Part shown: one piece after another, positions 7,138-14,273 of the stretch
How the letters are laid out: the number at the start of each line of letters is the position of its first letter
How positions within the stretch are numbered: position 1 is the stretch's first letter
From: CF-161 sp035638495
GTDB taxonomy: Bacteria > Chloroflexota > Dormibacteria > Dormibacterales > Dormibacteraceae
Assembly (NCBI GenBank): GCA_035638495.1
Contig: DASQZW010000058.1
Location: forward strand, 1 to 20,626
Direction of reading: 5' to 3'
DNA: 20,626 nt
Translations under genes and position numbers: made by a program
Notes under the pieces: generated by a model
Database searches by the model: none
What the model saw: the letters and a program-made list of their open reading frames with translations, nothing else
Told to the model about the DNA's origin: nothing

Positions 7138-8055
7138 TCAGCTCCTGGCGAGCAGCTGGTCGACGGCGGCCCGGAGCTCGTCGGTCGCGGCCGTGCCCTC
7201 GAACGCGGAGGCGATGTTGCCGTCGCGGTCGATGAGGAAGACCCACGGCTCCGTCGGCAGGCGCCACTCCAGCACCGTGGGCGAGAGGTGGCGTCGGGAC
7301 GGATCGGGCTTGAAGTCCCGATAGACCTCGACGTGGATGAACGTGAGCCGGTCGCGGTAGTCCGGCTCGAGCTGCTGCACGGCGTGGACCTCGGGGCCGC
7401 ACGTCGCGCTCGTGCAGAACGCCGGGGTGGCGAACACGACGAGCGTGGGGCGGTGCTGTGCGATGGCGTCCGCGATCGAGAGGCCGTGCATGTCGTCCGG
7501 AGGAACGCCGCTGTCGATGTACGACGCGTCGGGAACGTCGTGGACGGTCAGGCTGCGGCTCCGGGGCGCGGGCTGGCCCGGGCCGGGCACGCTGCCGGCG
7601 GTGAGCACGCGGAAGGGCAGCGCGGTGGTGCGGCGCGTGCCGTCCGGCAGGCCCACGCTGATCTCGGCGAGCCACTGGCCCGGCGAGTTCAGTCGCAGCT
7701 GAGCGACGTAGACGCCGCGGCCCTCCAGGCCTACCCCGCGGAACGGCGCGTCGGCCTCGCTCCGGAGCTCCACCGCGGTGCCCACCGAGGTGTAGGCCCG
7801 CACGTGCACCGTCGCATCGGTGACCGGCGTGTTGTGGTCGAGAACGCCGACCGGAAATCGCTGCGTGCCCACCAGGAGCTGGGACGCGACGAGCGTGGGC
7901 TCGAGGGCGTGGCCGGCCGCGGGTGTCGAGGCGGCCGTCGGAGCCGGTCCGACCGAAGAGTTCGCCGCCTGATCCACGCATCCGGCCAGCACCAGAGCGG
8001 CGGCGAGCGCAGCGACCGCCGCCGCTCGGCGGTGACGACCGCCGGCGAAAGCCAT
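7138..8055 (-). CDS. Thioredoxin-fold lipoprotein with C-X4-C motif
   Basis: This 305-residue protein has a lipoprotein signal peptide with lipobox LAGC (lipidated Cys26), so it should be anchored outside the membrane. Residues about 50-152 look like an all-beta domain of the FixH/YtkA type (RFPVGVLD, VHVRAYT, GVYVAQL, GQWLAEISVGLPDGT). The C-terminal part (about 165-305) is thioredoxin-like. The strand LVVFATPAF leads into C214-TSAT-C219, followed by GPEV, and the later IDRDGNIASAFEG fits the end of the fold. A C-X4-C spacing differs from the CXXC of thioredoxins and the CXXXC of Sco1 copper chaperones. Function is uncertain: a Sco-like copper chaperone or a dedicated thiol oxidoreductase are both possible. 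It is the first gene of the operon ending in a dual cupredoxin. Confidence 0.78.
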   Translation of the reverse strand: MAFAGGRHRRAAAVAALAAALVLAGCVDQAANSSVGPAPTAASTPAAGHALEPTLVASQLLVGTQRFPVGVLDHNTPVTDATVHVRAYTSVGTAVELRSEADAPFRGVGLEGRGVYVAQLRLNSPGQWLAEISVGLPDGTRRTTALPFRVLTAGSVPGPGQPAPRSRSLTVHDVPDASYIDSGVPPDDMHGLSIADAIAQHRPTLVVFATPAFCTSATCGPEVHAVQQLEPDYRDRLTFIHVEVYRDFKPDPSRRHLSPTVLEWRLPTEPWVFLIDRDGNIASAFEGTAATDELRAAVDQLLARS

Positions 8056-8065
8056 GAGCCCACGT

Positions 8066-8099
8066 AAGTCCCTGCGCGGTGCGGATGTAAATGGGACTT
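8066..8099. promoter_or_regulatory. Inverted repeat upstream of the redox operon
   Basis: AAGTCCC (8066-8072) and GGGACTT (8093-8099) form perfect 7-bp arms with a 20-bp spacer, starting 11 bp before the lipoprotein ATG at 8055 and within the 67-bp gap after fdhD. It could be an operator for a dimeric regulator or a leader hairpin. No strong -10/-35 pair or Shine-Dalgarno sequence is visible in the gap. Confidence 0.3.
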
Positions 8100-8122
8100 G
8101 TCTTTCGCGGCGCGGGACAGCT

Positions 8123-8959
8123 CTACCGGAGGCGGTCGGGAACCGAATAGACGTTGAACCGGCCGCCGCGCAGGAAGCCGACCAGTGTCAGGCCGAACCG
8201 GCGCGCAGTCGCTACCGCGAGGCTGCTGGGCGCGCCGACCGCCGCGACCAGCGGGATGCCCGCCGCGACCGCCTTCTGCACGATCTCGTAGCCGCCCCGC
8301 CCGCTGACGACCAGGACGTGCCCGGCGAGGGGCAGCCGGCCGTCGAGCAGCGCCCGGCCGACCACCTTGTCCACGGCGTTGTGGCGGCCGACGTCCTCTC
8401 GGAGCTCGACCAGCTCGCCAGCGGCGTCGAACAGGCCCGCCGCGTGGAGGCCGCCCGTCTGGTCGAAGAGGCGCTGGCGCTCGCGCAGGCGGCCGGGCAG
8501 GTCGGCGAGCAGCTCGGGGGCGATGACGGGCCCCGCGGGCACCGGCGCGAAGTCCAGCGCCAGCGACTCGACCGTCGTCGCGCCGCAGACGCCGCACGCG
8601 GAGCTGCTGAGGAAGGACCGCTCGGGCCGCCGGCCGGCGGCGGCGGCCAGCCGTACGTCGACCTGGTTCGACTCGATCAGCTCGGCGCTGACCGGCACTG
8701 CCGCCTCCACCTCGCCGGCCTCGGCGCTGATCAGCACCTCCCGCACCTGTGCGAGGTCGGTGACGACGCGCTCCGCCCAGAGCAGGCCCAGCGCCAGCTC
8801 GACGTCGTGGCCCGGCGTGCGCATCACGACGCTGAGCGGGTCGCCGTCGATGAGCAGCTGGAGCGGCTCCTCGGCCGCGAGCAGGTCGCCGGCCTCTTCC
8901 CAGCGGCCGTCGGACCAGCGGCTGGTGGGGACCTCCGGCGCCTGCGGGCGGGGGCTCAC
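8123..8959 (-). CDS. fdhD: Formate dehydrogenase accessory sulfurtransferase FdhD
   Basis: This 278-residue protein matches FdhD, which takes sulfur from a cysteine desulfurase and places it on the molybdenum or tungsten bis-MGD cofactor of formate dehydrogenases. The persulfide-carrying motif SSSACGVCG is intact, with Cys122 and Cys125. REDVGRHNAVDKVVGRAL and the C-terminal GGRFNVYS are typical. The GTG start at 8959 overlaps the stop of the upstream PNPOx-like gene as GTGA (8956-8959), so translation is probably coupled. No formate dehydrogenase structural gene lies in the window, so its client must be elsewhere. The xanthine dehydrogenase-type enzyme at 16423-18675 uses a different cofactor form and is not an obvious FdhD client. 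Confidence 0.95.
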   Translation of the reverse strand: MSPRPQAPEVPTSRWSDGRWEEAGDLLAAEEPLQLLIDGDPLSVVMRTPGHDVELALGLLWAERVVTDLAQVREVLISAEAGEVEAAVPVSAELIESNQVDVRLAAAAGRRPERSFLSSSACGVCGATTVESLALDFAPVPAGPVIAPELLADLPGRLRERQRLFDQTGGLHAAGLFDAAGELVELREDVGRHNAVDKVVGRALLDGRLPLAGHVLVVSGRGGYEIVQKAVAAGIPLVAAVGAPSSLAVATARRFGLTLVGFLRGGRFNVYSVPDRLR

Positions 8960-9861
8960 CTGGCTTCGGCCACGCGCTCGGCGGCGCGGGTCACGGGGAC
9001 CGTCCGGACCTCGAAGCCCCGCCACCACGTCAGGCGCGCGGCCACCAGCCGCACCACGGTGCCGTCCTCCAGCGTCGTCATGCCGTACCGGGCTGCGACG
9101 GCCCTCTCGGCCGCCGGCTCCGGGCGCAGGCGTCCGCGCAGGCAGAGGCCGAGCATCCTGGTGGCGCGGAAGGGGTGGTGGTGCTCGATGACGAGCGCGG
9201 CGGGCGCGCCGCTGGCCGGGGGTCGCGGCGAGTGCGCGGGCAGCCACGCCAGGGCGTCCGGACCGTCCAGGGCCCAGGCTGCGCCGGCCAGCACCGGTCG
9301 GCCGCCGGCGATCCAGCAGAGCTGCGCCGTGCGGTGCCGCGCGACTGCGTGCGCGATCTGCGCCGGGGCGCCGGGAACGCGCTCGGCGGCCGCCGCCGGC
9401 GGCGTCAGCAGGGGCACCAGCTCGACGTGGTCGGCGACGAGGCGAAGCAGGACGCGGTTGTGCGGCCACCACTCCGAGGGGATGCTGGCGATGTCGAGCA
9501 GGTAGCCTCCGATGAAGGCCGCGTTCTTCAGGGCGTAGCCGGCGAGATTGAAGGCGAAGCCGGGACCCTGCAGCACGGCCCGCACCTGGCTGCGGGGCGA
9601 GCGGGGATCGTAGGCCTCGAGCATGCCCTGCAGCAGGACGCCGTGCGGGGCACCGCGCCGCTCCGGCGTGACCAGGAACGCGGCCCGGGGATCACGCCGT
9701 GCCAGCGTGAGCTTGGCCGCGTGCCGCGAGGTGGTCATCCAGAGGGCCCCACCGCCGAAGTGGAACGCGGCGGGGTTGACGAGGGGCGGCCGGGCGCCGA
9801 TCGCCAGCATGCCGATCCGCGCCGACGACAGCACCTCCCGCTGCTCCGAGTCCAGCCGCAT
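8956..9861 (-). CDS. PNPOx-like (FMN-binding split-barrel) protein
   Basis: This 301-residue protein appears to contain two pyridoxamine-phosphate-oxidase-like split-barrel halves. The first (about 5-140) begins with LSSARIGMLAI, PLVNPAAFHFGGGALWMTTS and HAAKLTLARRDPRAAFLV. The last two are the flavin-phosphate-binding strand and loop region typical of F420/FMN-binding family members. The second half (about 165-290) repeats the theme more weakly (HRTAQLCWIAGGRPVLAGAAWAL). Such proteins bind FMN, F420 or heme, or act as flavin reductases. The substrate cannot be told. It is translationally coupled to fdhD and lies 39 bp after the serine hydrolase gene. Confidence 0.65.
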   Translation of the reverse strand: MRLDSEQREVLSSARIGMLAIGARPPLVNPAAFHFGGGALWMTTSRHAAKLTLARRDPRAAFLVTPERRGAPHGVLLQGMLEAYDPRSPRSQVRAVLQGPGFAFNLAGYALKNAAFIGGYLLDIASIPSEWWPHNRVLLRLVADHVELVPLLTPPAAAAERVPGAPAQIAHAVARHRTAQLCWIAGGRPVLAGAAWALDGPDALAWLPAHSPRPPASGAPAALVIEHHHPFRATRMLGLCLRGRLRPEPAAERAVAARYGMTTLEDGTVVRLVAARLTWWRGFEVRTVPVTRAAERVAEAR

Positions 9862-9900
9862 TGAGTGTGAGCGTACGCGGACCGGCTGCCTTCGGCCGGA

Positions 9901-10803
9901 CTACCGGGCCGCTTCGAAGCGCCAGACCGTGCGGCTGACGTCCGCCAGCAGCTTCCAGCCGGCGTCGCCGCCCGGGCCGTCCGTGCAGATCACCAGCACG
10001 TAGGCACCGCGAGGGCCCTTCGGCACGAGCGCCGCGTCGTTCACGACGGTGTCCAGGACCCCGATCTTGTGGACCACCGTTGTGCCCGCCGGCACTCCGG
10101 CCGGGATGCCGTCCTCATAGGACGTGTGCGTGAGGATCGGGTACAGGTACTGCTGCGCCGCCCGGCCCCCCGCCCGCTGCGACGCCTCGTCGACCAGGAG
10201 CCGGGCCAGGTCGCTGGACGTCGTCGTGTTGGGGACGTAGAAGGCCGACTCCTTCGCCCCGTGCGACTGCGCGTACTTGTTCAGCGCCGCCGTGCCCCCG
10301 GCGTAGCGCACCAGGATGTGAGCGGCGGTGTTGTCCGAGTTCAGGCCGACCCGGTGCTCCAGCTGCGACCGGCTCATGCAGACGCCGTCCTGGTAGTCCC
10401 CGTAGTAGCCGTCCTCCAGGTCGGTGTCCTGGTAGCAGAGGCTGTCCGTGCCATGCCAGCGGCCGGCCGTCACGTTCTGCGCCTCCTCCATCAGCAGTGG
10501 CAGCTTGTAGGTGCTCGCTGCGGTGAACGGCTCGTCGCCGTTGAGGGACCAGCTCTGAGGATCCGTGCCCCCCAGCTCGGTGAGGGTCACGCCGCCCGTG
10601 GCGCCTGCCGCGCTCACCAGCTGCGCCACCGCCTGCCGCAGGCCCTGGAAGGCAGGACGCGTGGCCGCCGCCACGGCCGGTGCCGCGGCCGCCTCGCTCG
10701 AGAGGGGGGAGTCGTCGTGGCGGGCCAGCACGAAGCCAGCCCAGAACCCGGCGAGGACGAACAGGACGCCGACGACTGCGGCGGCAATGCCCCCTTTCAG
10801 CAC
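9901..10803 (-). CDS. Class A beta-lactamase-fold serine hydrolase, membrane-anchored
   Basis: This 300-residue protein has one N-terminal membrane helix (about 5-27), an Ala-rich linker and an exported penicillin-recognising domain. The serine/lysine motif is S97-T-Y-K100, the SDN motif is S156-D157-N158 in LNSDNTAAH, and the third motif is K246-I-G248 instead of KTG or KSG. I see no Glu166 equivalent: the segment after SDN reads FYVPNTTTSSDLARLL, with a shortened omega loop. Without that glutamate a class A enzyme should deacylate poorly, so a peptidoglycan-related or regulatory acylating protein is more likely than a true beta-lactamase. Cys123 and Cys142 flank a Tyr/Asp-rich insert and may be disulfide bonded. 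The start is a GTG with no Shine-Dalgarno sequence. Confidence 0.82.
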   Translation of the reverse strand: MLKGGIAAAVVGVLFVLAGFWAGFVLARHDDSPLSSEAAAAPAVAAATRPAFQGLRQAVAQLVSAAGATGGVTLTELGGTDPQSWSLNGDEPFTAASTYKLPLLMEEAQNVTAGRWHGTDSLCYQDTDLEDGYYGDYQDGVCMSRSQLEHRVGLNSDNTAAHILVRYAGGTAALNKYAQSHGAKESAFYVPNTTTSSDLARLLVDEASQRAGGRAAQQYLYPILTHTSYEDGIPAGVPAGTTVVHKIGVLDTVVNDAALVPKGPRGAYVLVICTDGPGGDAGWKLLADVSRTVWRFEAAR

Positions 10804-10836
10804 AGCGACATGATGACGGGTTTGGCTGAGCCGGTC

Positions 10837-10860
10837 AGGTTCTCGCTACGGAAAGAATCT
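10837..10860. promoter_or_regulatory. Imperfect inverted repeat in the serine hydrolase leader region
   Basis: AGGTTCT (10837-10843) and AGAATCT (10854-10860) form 7-bp arms with one mismatch (a G·U pair as RNA) around a 10-base spacer. This lies in the 72-bp gap between the SRPBCC stop and the serine hydrolase GTG, the only sizeable gap in this gene row. Next to it is a 4-bp GC stem (10866-10877). An operator or weak terminator is possible. Confidence 0.22.
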
Positions 10861-10875
10861 GTAAGGAGCCCGAGC

Positions 10876-11325
10876 TCAGTCCGGCCCCTCCAGCAGGTCG
10901 CGCATTCGGCTCAGCGCCCGCTCCAACCGGTGCCGCACCACGCCGTCGACCTGGCTGACCAGGAGCCCGCCCACCGCTCCGCCCGGCGGTTCGTAGCCGA
11001 TCGTCAGGGTGACCTCTGTGCCGTCTCTCAGCGGCTCGAACCGCCAGCCGCCCGACTGGGCGATCAGCCCCGACTCCGACCGCCAGCCGATCGCACGCGG
11101 CTCGTCCCACCGGTCGAGGACCAGCACGTTCTCCAGCGGGATTCCCAGCGCGCGCATGCTCACGTCGAACCGGGCGCCCACGCCAGCGTCGCGGTCACCG
11201 AGCGCTTCCCAGCGGTCGACGCCGTCGAGCACGAGCGGGACGTTGTGGGGGTCGGCGACCCACGCGAACACGTCGGCGGGCGGGCGGGCGATCACGATGT
11301 GGGCGGAGAAGCGGCGGAAGGCCAT
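10876..11325 (-). CDS. SRPBCC (START/Bet v1-like) domain protein
   Basis: This 149-residue single-domain protein of the SRPBCC superfamily opens with FSAHIVIARPPADVFAWVADPHNVPLV and continues with GARFDVSM, GGWRFEPLRDGTEVTLTIGYE and a C-terminal helix (VDGVVRHRLERALSRMRDLLE). This is the helix-grip fold, a hydrophobic cavity that binds lipids or polyketides or simply acts as a scaffold. Length is normal for stand-alone members. No catalytic residues define a reaction. Its ATG lies only 11 bp from the ATG of the divergent RDD-domain gene, leaving no room for two conventional promoters. Confidence 0.8.
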   Translation of the reverse strand: MAFRRFSAHIVIARPPADVFAWVADPHNVPLVLDGVDRWEALGDRDAGVGARFDVSMRALGIPLENVLVLDRWDEPRAIGWRSESGLIAQSGGWRFEPLRDGTEVTLTIGYEPPGGAVGGLLVSQVDGVVRHRLERALSRMRDLLEGPD

Positions 11326-11336
11326 CGATCGAACCC

Positions 11337-12074
11337 ATGATGGTGCGCGTGTGGCACGTGCCGCCCGTCCATCAGGAGTGCCGGGTCTCCGCGCCCGTCG
11401 CGTCGGGGAGGGACCGCCTGCGCGACGCCTTCTTCGCCGACGTCGGCCGGCTGACGCTGGGAACCGTTCGCGGCGAGCGGTGGCGCCTGCGCCTGGGCCC
11501 GCTGACGCTGCTGGCGTTCGCCGAGCCGGTGTACGACGGCTGGGCCTGGGCCTGGCCGATCACCGGGGGGCTCCTGGCCCGTCGGCCGGGCGGCACCCTG
11601 CGCTACGGCTGGCGCGACGGCCAGCTCGTCGCTTCCGTGGACGGCTACGAGCCGCGACTCCCGGCGCTCCTGTACCGGCTGACGCAGGTGCCGGTGCACC
11701 GGCTGCTGACCCGCCGCTTCCTGCTGCACCTGCGCGGCCGAACGCCGGCGCCGGCGCCGCCCGCCGGGCCGGCCCAGCGCCTGCTGACGGCCACCCTCGA
11801 CCTGGCCCTGTGCGCCGGCGTAACGGCCGTGGTAACGCGACGCCGCCGGCTGCGCACGTTTGCCGCGGTCGCCGCCGGCTACCACCTCGCGTGCTGGACG
11901 CTCGGCGGCCGGACGCTGGGCGGGGCGCTGACGGGACAGCGCCTGGTCTCGGTGGACGGCAGCGCGGTCGCGCCCTGGCAGGCACTCGTGCGCCTGGGGG
12001 CGCTGCCGAGCGCGCTGCTGACGCTGCGCGCCGTGCACGACGAGGAGGCCGGCACGGAGGTCGTGGAGGCGTAG
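11337..12074 (+). CDS. RDD-domain membrane protein
   Basis: This 245-residue protein has a soluble N-terminal half of unknown fold (about 25-135, Trp/Arg-rich, including DGWAWAWPITGG) and a C-terminal RDD-type domain. The latter shows Arg148 and Asp155 in QRLLTATLDLAL, two short hydrophobic stretches (about 150-167 and 174-190), and GGALTGQRLVSVDG near 195-208, the usual TxGkrllGlrVv-like segment of the family. RDD proteins are poorly characterised and some are linked to ion transport. The ATG at 11337 or 11340 gives the longest product. The first 25 residues are atypical, and no Shine-Dalgarno sequence precedes them, so the true start may be further in. It is divergent from the SRPBCC gene and convergent with the kinase operon. 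Confidence 0.68.
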   Translation: MMVRVWHVPPVHQECRVSAPVASGRDRLRDAFFADVGRLTLGTVRGERWRLRLGPLTLLAFAEPVYDGWAWAWPITGGLLARRPGGTLRYGWRDGQLVASVDGYEPRLPALLYRLTQVPVHRLLTRRFLLHLRGRTPAPAPPAGPAQRLLTATLDLALCAGVTAVVTRRRRLRTFAAVAAGYHLACWTLGGRTLGGALTGQRLVSVDGSAVAPWQALVRLGALPSALLTLRAVHDEEAGTEVVEA

Positions 12075-12125
12075 GCCCAGCCGCCCTGCTGGTCGCCCTC
12101 GCCTCCTGCTGGACGGCCCGGCGCG

Positions 12126-14273
12126 TCACGTGAGCGGCGCCAGCTCCTCCGACTCCGCCTCCTCGCCGTCCTCCTCGGGCTCCGGCGCGGTGGGGCCCTC
12201 CAGCAGGGGGAGGAACGCGGCGAACCGGCTGCCGGCGCCGCGCTCGCTCCACTCCAGCTCGACCCGGCCGCCGTGCAGGTCCGCCAGCTCCCGCGCGATG
12301 TACAGGCCCAGGCCCGTGCCCGGCACCATGGGGTGGTCCGGGTCCTCGTAGCGGTAGAAGCGCTCGAAGATCCTCTCACCGACGTCGTCCGGCAGTCCGC
12401 GGCCGTGGTCCTCGACGGCCAGGCGCGCCTCGCCCTGCTCCGGCCGTGCCTCCAGCTCGATGCGTGCCCAGCGCTGGCTGCCCTCGCGGCCGTACGCCAG
12501 CGCGTTGTTCACGAGGTGGTCGACCAGCCGGCTGACCTGCTCGCGGTCGCCGCTGACCACGACCGGGTCCTCGGGCAGCCGCAGCTCTGGCACGTCGTCC
12601 GCGGCCTGCGCGGCCTGCTCGACGACCTCGCGCAGGTCGATCGGCTGCGACATGCCCTCCAGCCGGCCGGTCTCCAGACGAGCCGCCAGCAGGAGGTCGT
12701 CGACCAGCCTGCGCAGCTCGGCGGCCTTGAGGTCGAGGATCCGCAGCGGCTCGTGCCACCGCGGGGGAGCCGGCCCGAACGCGCCCTCGCGCAGGATCGA
12801 GAGGTAGCCGCTGATCACCGTCAGCGGCGTCCGCAGCTCGTGCGCCGCCATGTCCAGGAAGTCGGTCTTGACGCGGCTCGCCGCCTCGGTCCGAGCGTGG
12901 AGATAGGAATTGCGCAGCGCCAGCGCGGCCGGTCCGCCCAGCAGCGTGATCGTGCCGACCTCCTCCTGTCCGAACGGCTGGTCGCGGCGGCGGCTGAGCA
13001 CCAGCACCGCGATCACCTCGCCGCCGTAGACCAGCGGGACGGTCGCGGTGTGGGTGATGTCGCCGAGCGCCCGCTGGAGGTTCACGGGCAGCGACGCGAG
13101 GTCCTGCTGTCCGGCCAGCACGGGCTCGCGCCTGGCGACCGCGTCCCGCACCAGCGCCTGCATCGCGATCGGCTGCCGGCTGCCGACGCCGCCGTCCTGG
13201 CTGCTGGCGTCGTACGCGGCCTCGGTCACGAGCTCGCCGTCCTGGCCGCCCTCGATTCGGAGCAGGACGCAGCGGTCCGCGCCGGTCGCCACGGCGGCAC
13301 GACGCACCAGCCGCCGCACCACCTCGCCGACGTCGAGCGAGCGCGCCAGGTCGAGGGCCACGTCGACCGCCAGCTGGAGCCGGGCCATCGCGCGCTCCGT
13401 GGTGGCCCGCACCTCCGCCCGCTGCAGCGACAGGCCGACCAGGGCGCCGAAGTCGTCGAGCAGCCGGCGCTCCGCGGCGCTGAACGGCCGCGGCTCGGCC
13501 CGGTAGAACACGATCGCCCCCAGCGCCCGGCGCCCGTCGGGCAGCGGCTCCTGGGTGTTCATCGGCACCGCCCGCATCGTCTGCACGCCGGCGGCGACGA
13601 ACAGATCGGCGCGGCCGCTGGCGACCTGCATGTCGCTGCGCTCGACCACCCGCTTGCCGCTCAGCGCGGTGTCGAGCACGGTGGCCTCCCGCCGGAAGGT
13701 CTGGTTCACCAGCGTCTCGGCGAACGGGCCCGCGCCGGCGAGGCAGTGGAACACGTCCTGCCGGGTGGCCGGCACCACGGCGATCATGCAGGAGATGCCG
13801 GGGAGGAGCCGGCGGCCCTGCTCGGCCAGGCTCTGTGCCAGCGACTCCAGCCGCCCGCTGCGGTCCAGGTCGGCGCCCGTCGCCTCCACGATGCCGCGAA
13901 ACGCGGCGCCCAGGCGCTCCTCCACGATCAGCGTGTCCGAGGTCGCCGAGTCGTCACCGCCCGTCCCGATCCAGGGCGTGAGGTCCTTGACGAGCAGCAC
14001 GACGCCGTCGTCGTCACCGGGGAGCGCCGTCGCCGTCACGGTGGCGGGGAACTCGCCGCCCTCGCGCCGTCGCAGCGTGACCCGCCGCTCGCGCCCCGCC
14101 AGCAGCGAGTCGACGTGGATCCCGACCTCGGGCAGGGGGCAGCCCAGCACCTCGTCCACAGGGAAGCCGAGCAGCCGCTGCGCGGCGGGCGTCCAGACGG
14201 TCACGTCGCCGTTCCCGTCGAGGACGATCACGGGGTCGCCAAGCGCCCGCAGGATCTGGGCCGAGAGGTTCAC
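12126..14273 (-). CDS. Soluble PAS-GAF-GAF sensor histidine kinase (second of tandem pair)
   Basis: This 715-residue cytoplasmic kinase has no membrane segments. It contains PAS (about 5-100), GAF (about 135-285), GAF (about 295-455), HisKA (about 466-535) and HATPase_c (about 575-692). The phospho-acceptor is His478 in AAHELRTPL. The N box has Asn589/590 in DHLVNNAL, the G1 box is D622-HGRG, and the G2 box is GTGLGLYIA at 652-660. An acidic tail (about 698-712) is absent from its paralogue. The GTG start at 14273 overlaps the upstream kinase stop as GTGA (14270-14273). There is no receiver domain and no response regulator in the window, so its partner must be encoded elsewhere. The ligand of the PAS and GAF domains is unknown. 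It is convergent with the RDD gene (51-bp gap, no clear terminator). Confidence 0.92.
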   Translation of the reverse strand: MNLSAQILRALGDPVIVLDGNGDVTVWTPAAQRLLGFPVDEVLGCPLPEVGIHVDSLLAGRERRVTLRRREGGEFPATVTATALPGDDDGVVLLVKDLTPWIGTGGDDSATSDTLIVEERLGAAFRGIVEATGADLDRSGRLESLAQSLAEQGRRLLPGISCMIAVVPATRQDVFHCLAGAGPFAETLVNQTFRREATVLDTALSGKRVVERSDMQVASGRADLFVAAGVQTMRAVPMNTQEPLPDGRRALGAIVFYRAEPRPFSAAERRLLDDFGALVGLSLQRAEVRATTERAMARLQLAVDVALDLARSLDVGEVVRRLVRRAAVATGADRCVLLRIEGGQDGELVTEAAYDASSQDGGVGSRQPIAMQALVRDAVARREPVLAGQQDLASLPVNLQRALGDITHTATVPLVYGGEVIAVLVLSRRRDQPFGQEEVGTITLLGGPAALALRNSYLHARTEAASRVKTDFLDMAAHELRTPLTVISGYLSILREGAFGPAPPRWHEPLRILDLKAAELRRLVDDLLLAARLETGRLEGMSQPIDLREVVEQAAQAADDVPELRLPEDPVVVSGDREQVSRLVDHLVNNALAYGREGSQRWARIELEARPEQGEARLAVEDHGRGLPDDVGERIFERFYRYEDPDHPMVPGTGLGLYIARELADLHGGRVELEWSERGAGSRFAAFLPLLEGPTAPEPEEDGEEAESEELAPLT

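Noticed and set aside
9901..10803. Antibiotic-resistance beta-lactamase
   Set aside because: The KTG motif is altered to KIG and no deacylating glutamate is visible, so a resistance call is not supported.
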